The notes under the pieces were generated by a model. That model saw only the letters and a program-made list of their open reading frames with translations. It ran no database searches and had not been told where the DNA came from. From Cymbidium sinense (taxonomy: Eukaryota > Streptophyta > Magnoliopsida > Asparagales > Orchidaceae): 64,000 nucleotides of DNA. A program made the translations under genes and the position numbers. The stretch is taken from NCBI GenBank assembly GCA_021442155.1, contig JAKCPB010000027.1, positions 62,001 through 126,000 on the forward strand. The letters run 5' to 3'. This document shows, in pieces, positions 34,950 through 46,700 of the stretch (the first letter of the stretch is position 1; each line of letters starts with the position of its first letter).

Positions 34950-35500
34950 TTTCTCAAGTAGCACCCACTTCCTGACTCTCCACTTAGTGATGATCTCCTC
35001 GATAAACAAATTATAAACTTAGGGGATGCTAGCATTCACCATTGGGAGATGTATTTTTTATGATGTGGCTTCCTCTCAAGAGGAGAAGAATCATAATCTA
35101 CTATTCCAAGGAAGGGGGTAGGAATAATTCTCCTAACTCGACTACAATATGATGAGATTCTCATATCATCTATCCAATCCTTACACCAACAACGAAGCCA
35201 AATATGAGGCTCGATTATCGCTCTAGAGTTAGCCATCTTGTTAAGCATCTAGAACATCAACATCTTCTTGGGGATTCCCAACTAGTGGCCTACCAAATCA
35301 CTAAGTCCTATAAGGCCCTCAAGCCTAGACTTCATCACTACCACAAGTATACCATGGAGTTGTTGGCTCGATTCTAAAAGTGACCATCTACAAGATTCCT
35401 CGAGGAGAAAATGCTATAGCAAATGTCTTAACCAGTTTCCAAGGAGTTGATATGTTTGGGAGATGAGTCCATATCAATAGAGGTCTAAAATAGGCAAGTC
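34950..35500 (+). pseudogene. Element B RNase H (decayed)
   Basis: Readable blocks in order: 'PLSDDLLDKQIINLGDASIH' (about 34980-35040); 'HWEMYF' (about 35040), where related elements continue 'DGA'; 'GEESSTIP' (about 35085); a 'TNNEAKYEA' remnant (about 35185-35210); 'GDSQLVAYQITKSYKALK' (about 35270-35325); 'HHYHKYTMELLARF' (about 35335); and 'YKIPRGENAIANVL' (about 35390-35430). These are the strands and helices of the Ty3/Gypsy RNase H, with the GDSQLV strand well kept. Frame changes of one base between blocks show it is nonfunctional. Confidence 0.7.
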
Positions 35501-36545
35501 TTATCTTTTATTGATTTTGAACTCATCGACAAATACTCTCTTGAAGGGGAGGTTGTCATTGCTAAAAGGCAAAGCTGGTTGGAGGTAACCCTTCATTGAT
35601 TACCTAAACAAAGGTAGACTACCTCAAGAGAAGTACCAAGCACATCAAGTGAAGCAAAGGGCACCTTCCTACTCTGGATGGTGTCTTATACTAGCATTCT
35701 TTCGATCACATGTGGTTACGTTGTTTTGACAAGCATAAAGCCCATAAGATCATGACCATGGTCCATTCGTGATTATCACGAGCTCATGTCGTCCCAAATG
35801 AAAACCAAAATCAAGACATTTGGATACTATTGGCTATCATTGATCACCAATTGCATGGATGTAACTAAGCGATGCCACCAATGCTAAGTACATGGTGTGG
35901 TCCTACACCAACCACCCAACATTCTACATCCAACTTTAGCCTCATGGTCATTTGACGTTGGAATGTGACATAGTGGATCGATTAACCCTCCTTCTTCCAA
36001 GGGTCACAGTTCATCTTAGTTGCTACCAACTACTTTTCCAAGTAGGTGATTCTACAGGAGGTCAAAGCCGACATGTGCTCCAATTTTTTAAGAACCATAT
36101 CGTGTATAGATTTTGGGTACCTGCCAATTTATATCCGATAATGGTACGACATTTAAGAACACCAAAATCACCTTAGAAGACACAACATAGATTGGAGATA
36201 TTTTATCATCTACTACCCATGGTAGAATGGTTTAGCGAAGCCTTCAACAAAACTCTCATCCAAATACTCAAGAAGACACTGGGTGACATTAAATGATAGT
36301 GGCATGAGCGGTTAGTTGAAGCTTTGTAGGCCTACCCACTACTTACGAACTCCAACTCAATCTTCTACTTAGTGTATGGGTCCCAATCCATTTGACCATT
36401 AGAAGTCCAACTCCCTGACTAAAGATAGCTATAGGTAGCAATATCACAGAGCATAATGCCAAGTTGCGGTTAGAAGAGCTCAAAAGTTTGGAGGAGAAAT
36501 GATTGTGAGCATGCCAAAACCTCAAATTGTACAAAACCAAAATGA
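35501..36545 (+). pseudogene. Element B integrase (decayed, 3' end lost)
   Basis: The N-terminal zinc-finger region is visible as 'CMDVTKRCHQC' (about 35850) followed by 'VHGVVLHQPPNILHP'. The core shows 'FILVATNYFSK' (about 36013-36045), a 'YIR-W-YDI' counterpart of the second Asp block (about 36130), and 'YYPW-stop-NGLA' (about 36211-36237), where a base is missing just at the catalytic Glu codon. 'TPTQSSTYLVYGS' (about 36350) and 'PLEVQLPD' (about 36397) follow. The last readable residues correspond to the 'YxxxMxxAF' helix, and at about 36545 the frame runs straight into LTR-like DNA. The pol C-terminus and the left end of the following LTR are therefore missing together. Confidence 0.7.
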
Positions 36546-36975
36546 TTCAAGCTTATTGGATTCAAACCTCAATTAAATTGAAATAAATAAATTAATCATT
36601 TAAAATCATTTGGGAATAACAATCAAACATAATTTAATTCACCATTGGATATGATTAGGCCAAATGGGTCATTTGACCCAATTGAAATCAAACATAACCC
36701 ATTAACCCCACTTTGGGTCAAATGGGTTTACATCAAAATATAATTAAATTCAAATAAAAATAGTCACTCCAATTCATCCCATGTACATGATCAAGCATGA
36801 TTGGAATTCAAACCTATTCCAACTAAGTCAAATTGGTCATTTGACTTTAATTGGAACCAAATTTAATCAATTTATGTTAAATGGGATAATATCAAATGCA
36901 ATTCACATTCAATTAAAAAATGAAATGGGAAATGTAATTCATGATTAAATCAATAAACAAATCAGCAAATAGAAT

Positions 36976-36977
36976 AA

Positions 36978-37018
<41 letters not shown>
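36976..37018 (+). repeat. (AAT)n microsatellite
   Basis: About 14 uninterrupted AAT/ATA units, followed by an A/G-rich run ('agaaatgaagaaaagaggga'). It lies in the left half of L3 and has no counterpart at the same place in L1 or L2. Confidence 0.95.
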
Positions 37019-37019
<1 letters not shown>

Positions 37020-37795
37020 GAAATGAAGAAAAGAGGGAAGAAGAAGGAAATTGAATTTTCCTCTTCCCACATCAACAAACTCCACCCCTTAACAAGGGTG
37101 GCCTTCAAGGTAAAAGGCAATCAAGAAAGCTTAAAAGAACTTGTCATCACTCTAAAAAAGGAAGAGAATAAAGAAGAAAAGGGGAGGAAATAAAGTGAAT
37201 AGTGCTTAGCCAAAGTAAAGGAAGAACATATACACAACCTCAAGCCAAATTGGCTTCTCCAACACCTTCACCACTCAAAAGCTGAACTCAATCAAGCTTT
37301 TCCCAATTCCCAAGCCGTTGGAAATAGTGCAAACCACGAAATTCATTGTGTAGAGAAGTAGCTTGGTGGAGAGATCAAAAGATAAGGAGTTGACTCAATT
37401 CCTTTGGGCACAAAAGATAAGAAGTAGCTTGGTGAAGCTATTGAAGCAACGGATCAAGGGCCATTAACACAACCTTCATCTCGTTAAGCAATTTAAATTT
37501 GATCGCTTTCATAGAAAACATGATTTTTCAAATTGATCCAATAGTATAGAATCATAGGATTTCTTTTTGGTGTAGCACTTGAAATCGCATGATTTCATTA
37601 CTTATATCAAAAGATATTAGCAAAACAAGTTGGATGGTACTTTTCGAAGAAATGAAGGAGACGAGCTCTTTGTCGATTCATGTATTTGGATCGGACGGTC
37701 TAGATCTAGAAGCATGATCGATTTAAATTCTAAGGACAACGAGGGATGATTTGGACCATACCATCCTCAATCGGACGGTCCAAGATCGCCCAACG

Positions 37796-37930
37796 CATCA
37801 CGGCGTGCGCGCGTCTGCGTGTGACATGCGGTTTGTGCGGAACCGAGGATCAATATGGACCATCGATCTTTGATCGGATGGTCTGTAAATGATCGCTCTT
37901 TAACTAATGCCACGTGGGACCCTCCCCACT
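37796..37930. other. CG-rich patch inside L3
   Basis: The stretch from 'cacggcgtgcgcgcgtctgc' to 'gccacgtgggaccctcccc' is markedly richer in CpG than its surroundings. Equivalent but different GC-richer patches occur at about 5160-5640 (L1), 13500-13980 (L2), 45900-46320 (L4) and 59280-59420 (L5). It contains a CACGTG (G-box-like) hexamer near 37911. Significance beyond an LTR leader region is unknown. Confidence 0.5.
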
Positions 37931-38711
37931 TAAAAAACTATTAAGATTAGTTGCTAATGTTTAATTAATTAAAGAAAATCTTGAACACTTCAAAAAATCA
38001 TATAAAATCAAAGAAAAATTAAAAATTCATAAATAAAACTCATTGGATTTGTATTAATGAGGAGTCCACGAAATTAAAATCTCTAATTTTTGTAGGTAAT
38101 TTTCCTTAATTTAGGTTTAATTGAAAAATATTAAACCCTAATTACTCTCAAATTAATAATCCAATTAATTTGAAACTTTGGAGAAATGAAATTAAGCTTA
38201 AAAAATATCTTAGAAAAATTTGTGGGGATTTAATTCACAATTCAAGGGAAATTATAATTTCATGTGTATTAACCTTTAAATTAATTAAATTAATTACCCT
38301 TTAATGAAATAATTAGAAAACTTTAATCAATAACCTTAAATCAATATAATAAATATTAATGAATATCATAATACTAATTAAACCTAATCAAACCTATATG
38401 AACCTAATAGATCATTAATTGACTCAATTAGGTAATTAAAAGAATTAACTATTTAATTAAATTACCAACTTAATTAAATCATAATAAATCAACCTAACCA
38501 AAATTTTAAATAAACAACTCATTGGAAAGGTATTTCAGTGAAGAATAAGTGAAAAATAAAATCCCTTAATGAATCTTAATAAATTAGACTTAATTTAGGT
38601 TTTATAAAATAATAAAAATCTTAATTACACCCTAATTACATCTCCAATCAAGTTGAAACCTTAGGGATATAAAATTGGCATGTAACCCCACTTTCCATAA
38701 TTATCTCAAAC

Positions 38712-38728
38712 CCAACAACAACAACAAA
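38712..38728 (-). repeat. (TTG)n 3' tail of the LINE
   Basis: On the + strand this is CAACAACAACAACAA. Plant LINEs and related SINEs often end in short TTG-type tandem repeats rather than poly-A. It fixes the LINE's 3' boundary and orientation. Confidence 0.8.
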
Positions 38729-40800
38729 CCTTAATCCCACTTGGTGGGGTATATGAATCCTTCTCCATTGTGTCAAATTCTCATTTAATTCAATTACTAA
38801 GGTCAATTTTAATACATCTTAACCAAGTCTTTTAGGTTTACCTCTACCTTTCTTAACATAAGGCAAATCTAATGCATCTACTCTCCTAACAGTCATGACG
38901 GTGGCTTTATGTGGCCAAACCATCTAAGGCGACTCTCTAATCTTATCTACTACTAAAGCTACTCCAACTTTTCCGAACATACTCATTTTGCATTTTATCT
39001 CTAAGAGTAAAGCCACTCATCCACCTAAGCATCCTCATCTCAGTAACTTAACTTAGCCTTATGCTTCTCTTTTATTGACCAACACTCGCACCATAAGTCA
39101 TTCAGTCTTACCACCATCTTATAAAATTTTCCCTTAAGTTTAAGTGGAACTTTTCTATCACACAATAGGCCGGATGAATTCCTCCACTCAACCATCCAAC
39201 TTGAATTCTAATAGCATCTCCATCTATTTCACCATCATTTTGAACAATATAGCCTAAATATCTGAATCGTGACTCTTATTAATGACTTGTTCACCTAATG
39301 TTACAACACTACCACTAGAACTTCTAGAACTAAAATTACACTCCATATATTCAATTTTAGATCTACTTAAACAAAAACTTTTAGACTCTAAAGTTGACTT
39401 CCATACTTCAAGTTTCTCTTGGACTCCTCTCTAGTCTTATAAATAAGAAGAATGTCATCAAAAAGCATACACCAAGGTACATCTTCAGAAATGCCTAGTA
39501 AGAAAATTCATGACTAAAGTAAAAAAAGATGAGGGCTTTAAGCTGATCCTTGATGTAATCCAATTGAAATAGGAAAATATTTTGTCAAACCTCCTTGTGT
39601 TTGGACATAAGTAACAACTCTAGTATACATATCATTAATGACTTGAATATAACCAATATTAACTCCTTTCTATTCTAGAACTCTCCAAAGAACATCTCTT
39701 GAAACTTTATCATAAGCTTTCTAAATCAATAACTACCATATGTAGATCCTCCTTACTTTCTCTATGCTTCTCCATCAAATCCCTTAATAAATGTATAGCA
39801 ACCATAGTAGATCTACCGCAAGAAACCAAACTGATTGGAGAAACTTTTGTATCACATCATAACATATGCTCTATTACTCTCTCCCATAATTTTAATGTAT
39901 GACACATTAACTTAATTCCACTATAATTTGCACACTCTTGTGCATCACCTTTATTCTTAAATATAAGAACCAACAAACTCTTTCTCCACTCATCTCGCAT
40001 CTTTTAGTCTTTAAGATAACATTAAAAATATTTGTAAGTCAAGAAATTCCTTGATCTCCTAAACATTTCCACACTTCTATTGGAATATTATCATGTCCCT
40101 GCTTTTTCCACATTTCATTTTCTTTAAAGCTTCTCAAACTTTAGATTTACTAATATGATAAAAATAAAATTTCTATTTTTGTTTGGTATTATGGTTTCTA
40201 AAATCAATCATATTTTAGATCCTTCATTGAAAAGTTTATCAAAATACCTCATCCACCTATTTTCAATATCCTTTTCTAAGAAAAGCACTTTATTATTTTC
40301 ATCCTTAATACACCTCACTTGAACTATGTCTTTACTTCTCCTATCTCTTTGGTTGGCTAACTTATACAAACATCTTTCACCTTCTTTGGTATCTAATCTA
40401 TTGTATAAATTACTAAAAGCTAAATTCTTTGCATCATATATTGCTTTCTTAGAATCTCTAGCGCCACTTTATGTCTTTTCCAATTCTCTGTTTTTTTACA
40501 TCTAAACCAAGTTTTATAACAATGCTTCTTATTTCTTATCTTTTCTTGCACACTCGACTCCACCACCAACTATTCTTATTAAAAGAAGCTTTTCTTTTGA
40601 TTCGCCAAGCACATCTTTAGCAACTTGCTTAATTTCACTTGCTACTTTTTCTCACATAACATTAGCTTTCTAATGAACATCCCAAATTCCAATCTCTTGT
40701 AGATTGCTCTTAAAATATTTTTATTTGTGTTCTAATTTGACTTGCAACTTACTTTTACTTTTAAATTATCTCAAATCCAATTGGTCTAAAACTTGCAATT
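38712..40800 (-). pseudogene. 5'-truncated plant LINE reverse transcriptase on the - strand
   Basis: Read on the - strand, the order matches plant non-LTR retrotransposon ORF2: a 'NSWWWSRVCK' block (about 40585-40550), 'EALKKMKCGKSRDMI' (about 40130-40095), a degraded 'NQFGF' segment (about 39835-39815), 'EDVPWCMLFDDILLIYKT' (39490-39435), '[16 protein letters not shown]' (about 39155-39105) and, at the C-terminus, 'KKGRGKPKKTWLRC' (about 38865-38825). The catalytic FADD is F-DD, one codon short, at 39454-39468. The 3' end is 'gggattaaggtttg' plus TTG triplets (38712-38728), the simple tail typical of such plant LINEs. No endonuclease domain was seen upstream, as expected for 5' truncation. 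Many stops; dead copy. Confidence 0.8.
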
Positions 40801-43653
40801 CTTGATTTTCCAAATCTCTAGGTAAATATGAACTAAATAATAATTAAGAAGAATCATTAATTCATTGAATCAACAAATAAATTGAACTAATCTGAAATTA
40901 ACATCGAAATACTTAGGGTAACTCATCAAAACTTCCTAAGTCAAAGAATTTAATCAAATATCAAAATTTTAAGAAAATCAATACTTAATGAAATTCAAAC
41001 ATAATTAAACAACTTAAGCTAAGTTTAATAAAATCATTCATTTTAATGAATTTAAATAATGAACTTAAAACCTAGGTTAAACAAATCGATCAAGTAATTA
41101 ACCTAAGTACTTTAGGTTAAGAATAATCTATGAACAATCCTAAGGTATTAATTCATATAAATGGACTTAAAACTTAAGCTTACAAATTCATAATTTAATA
41201 CTTAAGTTAAATTGAAGAAAATCAAACTTCTTAAAATAACATAAGCCAAATCAAATGAAATACATATAACTTAATTAAAATGAAACAAATCATTGCTTAA
41301 ACAAATCAAATAAAGCAATTCAAACAAATGAAATAACATAAATCAAACCCAAACATTAATAAAATCAAAAGTATTAATTAAAATACTTAAGAATTTTAGT
41401 TAGACTTTTGGTAACTTCATTAGGATTTAGGATGTTTAATGGAAAGAGCTCCATCCAAAAATGGAATCATTCCATGCTTCATTCTTGAAAACATATACAA
41501 CTTTAATCAAATAAAATGAACATAAAAATGGGAATTAAATCACTAAATCATTTGAATTGAAACCAACCAATGGCAAAAATTAAACCAATTCAAACTTCAA
41601 ATTTCAAACTTAAACTTAAAGGCCTAGCAAGGACTTTCCACACAAACCTCACTTCTACACACACTAGATTACTTAGGTCACGGACCCTAGATCTAGGTTA
41701 GATCATTCTGCGTGATTTTCTTTTAATCTCCGTGATATGTTGTGTTGTGCTTCACATGTTTGTGTGGTGTATTTCTTTAGACTAGATTCCTAGGCTTGTT
41801 TATTTGTTAGATTGGATGTTGGGGAATTCTTTCTAGATTTGATACTATTTTCTACAAGGGACTATGTTAAAGGAATCACTATAATAAACAAATCATAAAA
41901 TTACTATTTTTTTTTGCAAGTGCTAAAATCCTTAACATAGTCCATAGGACAAGTGGGCTTGGCAAGCAACTAATGCTAAACCCGTATGTTTGTGAAATAT
42001 AAACCGCTTTGTGTCGTGTATTTCCTAACATCTCTGCTCAAGGCATTTTTTTTTGAATTTTAAATGTAAATTTGAGCTTAGAATTAGGTTAGGATCTATG
42101 GGGTCTAGAATTAGCAGAGTGACCTAACTAGGAGATGGTGTGTGGTCCCCAGTGATGGATGTCCCTAAAGAAGGAGACTTTCTGAAAGAAGACCCATAGA
42201 TCTAAACTTGTAGTTTGGGTTGTATAGAGAACTTCGGTTGCCCATTTTTCTTTCTTCCGTGGTGTACAATAGTACCCATCTACATTGGTCTTTTCTTATA
42301 TAATTTAATTTGGCTTGATTTATTTTGGTTAATAGAAATAGCATATTTTCTTAGGTTTCTTTTCTGCTATGTTTGTGCTATGATGAATGCCCGGATGTAG
42401 GCTCATAGGATAAACTAAATTTTCTACCCAACTAAATCAATTGAAACATAAAAATAAATATAACTCATAATCTTCATATATAAGCCTAGGCCATTAAAGC
42501 AAGATAAAATATGTAACAACCCCTTAGCTAGTTGTTTTAATAATATGCATAAATCATATTATTTCACCCTTGATTAATGAAGGGCTTCCATCCTGCTACG
42601 AACGGCATGACTTTTGAGAGGCTATGATGGAAGTACACCTTCTTCTATTCTAACTTGGCCCATAATCTTTTCTAATTACATGTGTTTGGCATAAATTGTA
42701 TTCTTATGACCTAAATGAATCCTAAGTCAAAAATTATAAAAATTTGAAAAATATGCATTAGTTGGGTACATCTTCATACCCTACATAATCTTAGGGATTA
42801 GGGAGTAAGTCTAAATTCATATATTTCTTTCTTGAAACTACAACAACCAACCATCTTGCATTCATATGACTTAGCCTCATTATTTTAAAATATGCTTATG
42901 TGGTGTTAACTAGCCCTTCAGCAATAAGTGCAAAAAAGTCGTGATAGGTTAGTTCCCTCAAATGAGGAGAATGACCAATGATTCCCAAGAATAGAACTAG
43001 GTCAAGCATCTAACATGTGTCAAGCATCTATAGACTAGGTTAAGCATTCTTTTAGGAATAAGTCTTCAACCCTAGGCATTTTGCGTCTTGTGCTACTAGA
43101 ATTTAAGCTCTAGATTTCTAAGAAAATGATAACTTAAAATCTAAAATTAAATCTCAAATTTGAAGCCCAATCATAGGATAGATGAAATGTCTACTAGGTA
43201 TCCCAGATCAATAGGCATTTCTTACTCTTTCCCATTTGACTCTTAAAAAATAACTTTCTCCAATTTGAACCTCTCCCAATTGAATTTCTTAAAATCAAAC
43301 TTTTGAAAGCTACCCAATGCCTTTAGAATAACCATTTATTTCTTTAATCGAGAGTATTCTTAGAGACTCTTCCTAAGATGTAATTAACTATAGAGGCTTG
43401 CCTTTATAGGGAACAATGATCCCAAGATAAAATAGACCTTGTTCTACTTTTTTCATGCGTTCAAAAGAAAATACTGCACGGAAAGACCCATTAGCCTTAG
43501 GAGTCTTTTATTAAAATGATCAAATCCATTATATGAGGGTATGTTTATCTTTCGAGATAATATGCTTATTTCTTAATGCCGTATTTGGTCATCTAAATAA
43601 AATATTCTAAACTCTATATGGTGTCATTTCTTTTCTCTATTCAGAAAACACCA

Positions 43654-43751
43654 ACACTATATTATTTACATTTTTAAAATCAATTATATCAGTTGCTTTG
43701 TCTAACAAAATGAGCCATGGAAACATAGTTTAACAAGCATTGTTAGGATAG
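43654..43751 (+). other. 98-bp spacer between LTR copies L3 and L4
   Basis: This short AT-rich stretch lies between a right LTR end (aaaacacca) and the next left LTR end (TGTTGACTTCA). No gene, primer-binding site or polypurine tract is evident. It may be host DNA trapped between two insertions, or a scar of deletion between them. Confidence 0.5.
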
Positions 43752-46700
43752 TGTTGACTTCATTTTTAGAATGAGCTCTCAATCCCTCCATCTTAGATGT
43801 AAGATTTATCTTAGACTTTAAGAGTTCCTTAGTCTTAAGACACATCTAGTGATTAGGTGAACAGCTAGCCCTAGAGACTTGAAGAGTTAGCCATAGGAAT
43901 AGGTCATGCCTTAGGGGTGTTAGAAAATTTGCCTACACTTAGCTTGAACCATTCCTCACCTTCCTTCCTTCAAGTCAAACTCCAAATCAATCTTTTTTAT
44001 TTTCTCCAAACTCAAATCAACTCCATGATTGAAACCCATGATTGAAACCCATGAATGAAATTCTTAAGTCCAAATCTTTCTTAAGTCCATAATCTTCTTT
44101 TAAGGACTTAAGCCAAATCATGATCAAACCAATTCAAACTCATGAGATTTTCTCATAATTCATTTATATTCTCATTTATATTCACATATATAAATGAAAT
44201 ATAAATTCAAACCAATCAAACTAAACTCAAAATTCAAAATCAATTCATAAATTTTTCCTAAGTCCTTTAAGTTTTCCTTCATGGCCTTAGCCAAAATCAT
44301 GATTAAATCAATTCAAATTCATGGGATTTTCTCATAACTCATTTATATTCTCATTTATATTCACATATATAAATAAAATATAAATACAAATCAATCAAAC
44401 AAAATCCAAAAAATCAAATTCTTATTCCAAAAATTCTTAAGTCCTTTAATTTCCTTCTTAAGGACTTATTCAAAATCATGATCGATTCAATTCAAATTCA
44501 TGGGATTTTCTCATAACTCATTTATACTCTCATTTATATTCATATATATAAATGAAATATAAATACAAATCAAGCAAATCTAAAGTTTTTGGCCACTTGA
44601 CCTAAGTTGACCCAACTTGATCTAAAGGGTCAAAATGTGTCAAAACTTGATCTAAGATAAATTGATTGAAACCAATGGGTTAAGTTCATTCCAAATCACT
44701 TATTGAACTTGATCAAAGCCTCAATTGGCTAACTAGAGCTAACCTAGCCCAATTGACCTTGAACCTAACTTGACCTAAAGGGGTCATGTTAAGCCAAATT
44801 CAAACTTAACCAAAAGTGATTGGAAACAAAGATACCAATCCACTTCATATGACAAACCAAACCTAAACCTACCCATGACCTAGCTCAAATAGGTCAAATG
44901 GGTCAAATTGGTCAACTTGATCTATTTGACCTAAATGAAGTCATATGAGCCAAACTCAAAACTAAACCAAATTGAATCAAACCAAAGCCACTAAAATATT
45001 TCAAATAGTCATATGAACTTGACCCAACCATTGGTTTGACCCAATGTGACCAATTTTAACCCATTTTGACCTAAATGGGTCAACATTAGCCAAACCATAC
45101 CAAATGAACTCCAAATCCAATGAAACTTGGCCAAACTTATTTTCTCAACATACCCAACATATTCAAATTCAAAAAATTAACCAAATGACCATTTCCATAG
45201 AATAAATTTTGGTCAAATCCATGGGGAATTTGATCAAGCCCTCTTCATATCAACTTGATCTCCTAATAGGTCAAGTAGACCCTATGGAGGGTGGTGCACC
45301 CATCCCAATTGGTTTGGGTCAACCAAAATGGACCCAAGGCCAAAATCGAGCACATGGCTCAAATTGACCAAATAGAAAACCTCCCTCCACTCAATTTGAA
45401 GCACATAGGAGGTTACCAATCCACTCCTTAGCCCAAACCGACCATGTGCCAACCTCTAACAACTCAAATAGACCTTTCCATATTGGCAATTTGATCAAAA
45501 TAGCAAAGATAGATAATGTCGATTTCCATAGGGGAGATATACTCTAATTCACTTCAATTTTCATATCCTCATTATCGATTGAGTGTTAGAGAGTGTTAGG
45601 AGCCATCTTAGAGTGATCCTAAGCTCTCCAAGTGGGATTTGAAATCAACCATCCTCAATTTTCTTCAAGAGAAAATAGGGAGCTCCACCGATTTCCATAC
45701 TTCCTCCACACTACAATTCAACTCAATTACCTTTGCACACTCCTTGGGGACCAAATCGAGCTTACCTAAGCTTCCCTCAAGGTAAGGAAAAGTCCAATTC
45801 GATCAAAGCCACAAAGGAGATGAGGAGGGTTGGTCCATAGAGAAAACTAGTCAACCTCGTGAGCTAATTCTTTCACTTGCCTCAACCATGAAGCTCCTCT
45901 AAGGGAATCAAATGTCGGTGATCACCTCCCGTGAGGTATGGCATTTTAGATCACTAAACTTAAGGTGTGTTGGCCTTTTGTGAAAAAAGTTTAATGGCAT
46001 GAAGATTTAACCTGTTGGATGTGATCTGCATTGCTTGATGATGGTGTGCAAGATTTTAGCCTAATCCAAGCTTAATCGAGCTCAAATATTGCTCTAGAAC
46101 ATTATCGGGTGGATCTCTAGCCATCCATCCAAAATGCCACGTTTTATATCGATTTATCCTTTAAAACCATGAGGTTATTCTAATCGTTTGATCCTTGATC
46201 GAATGGCGATATCAAACCGATCTCCACCACGCATGGTGATGGGACATTTAAGTGACTCATCGCTGACGTTGGGAAAGTGCACGACTACCGCCATCGTGTT
46301 ATGCTATGGATTAAGGGGCTTAATTAGGTTTTAATTAATTCTAATTAATCTAAGCTTTAAAAATTTATATCTCCCAAATAAAAATCAAAAAAATATGAGG
46401 TAAATTTTCACTTAAAGATAATTCAATTTAGAATATTCTAAAATTGGTTTTCATGAATTTTAAATTGAATATTTCTTTGATTTTTCCTTTTAATGGAAAT
46501 CTTAATTTGCTAATTAATCCTTTGATTAATCTTAAACTTCTTGGGTATGTTTTAGGGGATGACCTCTACCTCCCTATTTTCTTAGGATTTATTGATGGCT
46601 TAATTAGGGGAATTACAAATGCATTTCCTAATTATCCCTTTATTTATTTAAGGAAATTAAGGGTTTGATTAGTATTTTAATCCCTTATTGAAGTTGATTA

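Larger units (their letters stand above)
36546..43653 (+). mobile_element. Diverged relative of the long LTR (copy L3), containing a LINE
   Basis: It lacks the family start; the first recognisable material is the TTGACC-rich part (from about 36650). It then follows the family order: a leader-like block with 'tcggacggtc' repeats and CG-rich DNA (37660-37930), the 'ttaattaatt' tract (37960-38680), the LINE (38712-40800), and after 41640 the strongly matching right half ('acttaggtcacgg', 'gattggatgttgggg', 'taattaactatagaggcttgcc'). It ends 'cagaaaacacca' at 43653. Divergence from L2 is clearly greater than L1 versus L2. It occupies the position of a 3' LTR for element B, but the divergence argues that it may belong to another insertion. 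Confidence 0.5.

Noticed and set aside
46444..46668. 74-codon frame rich in Phe, Leu and Asn
   Set aside because: Falls in the 'ttaattaatt' tract of LTR copy L4; not open in the equivalent part of the other copies.
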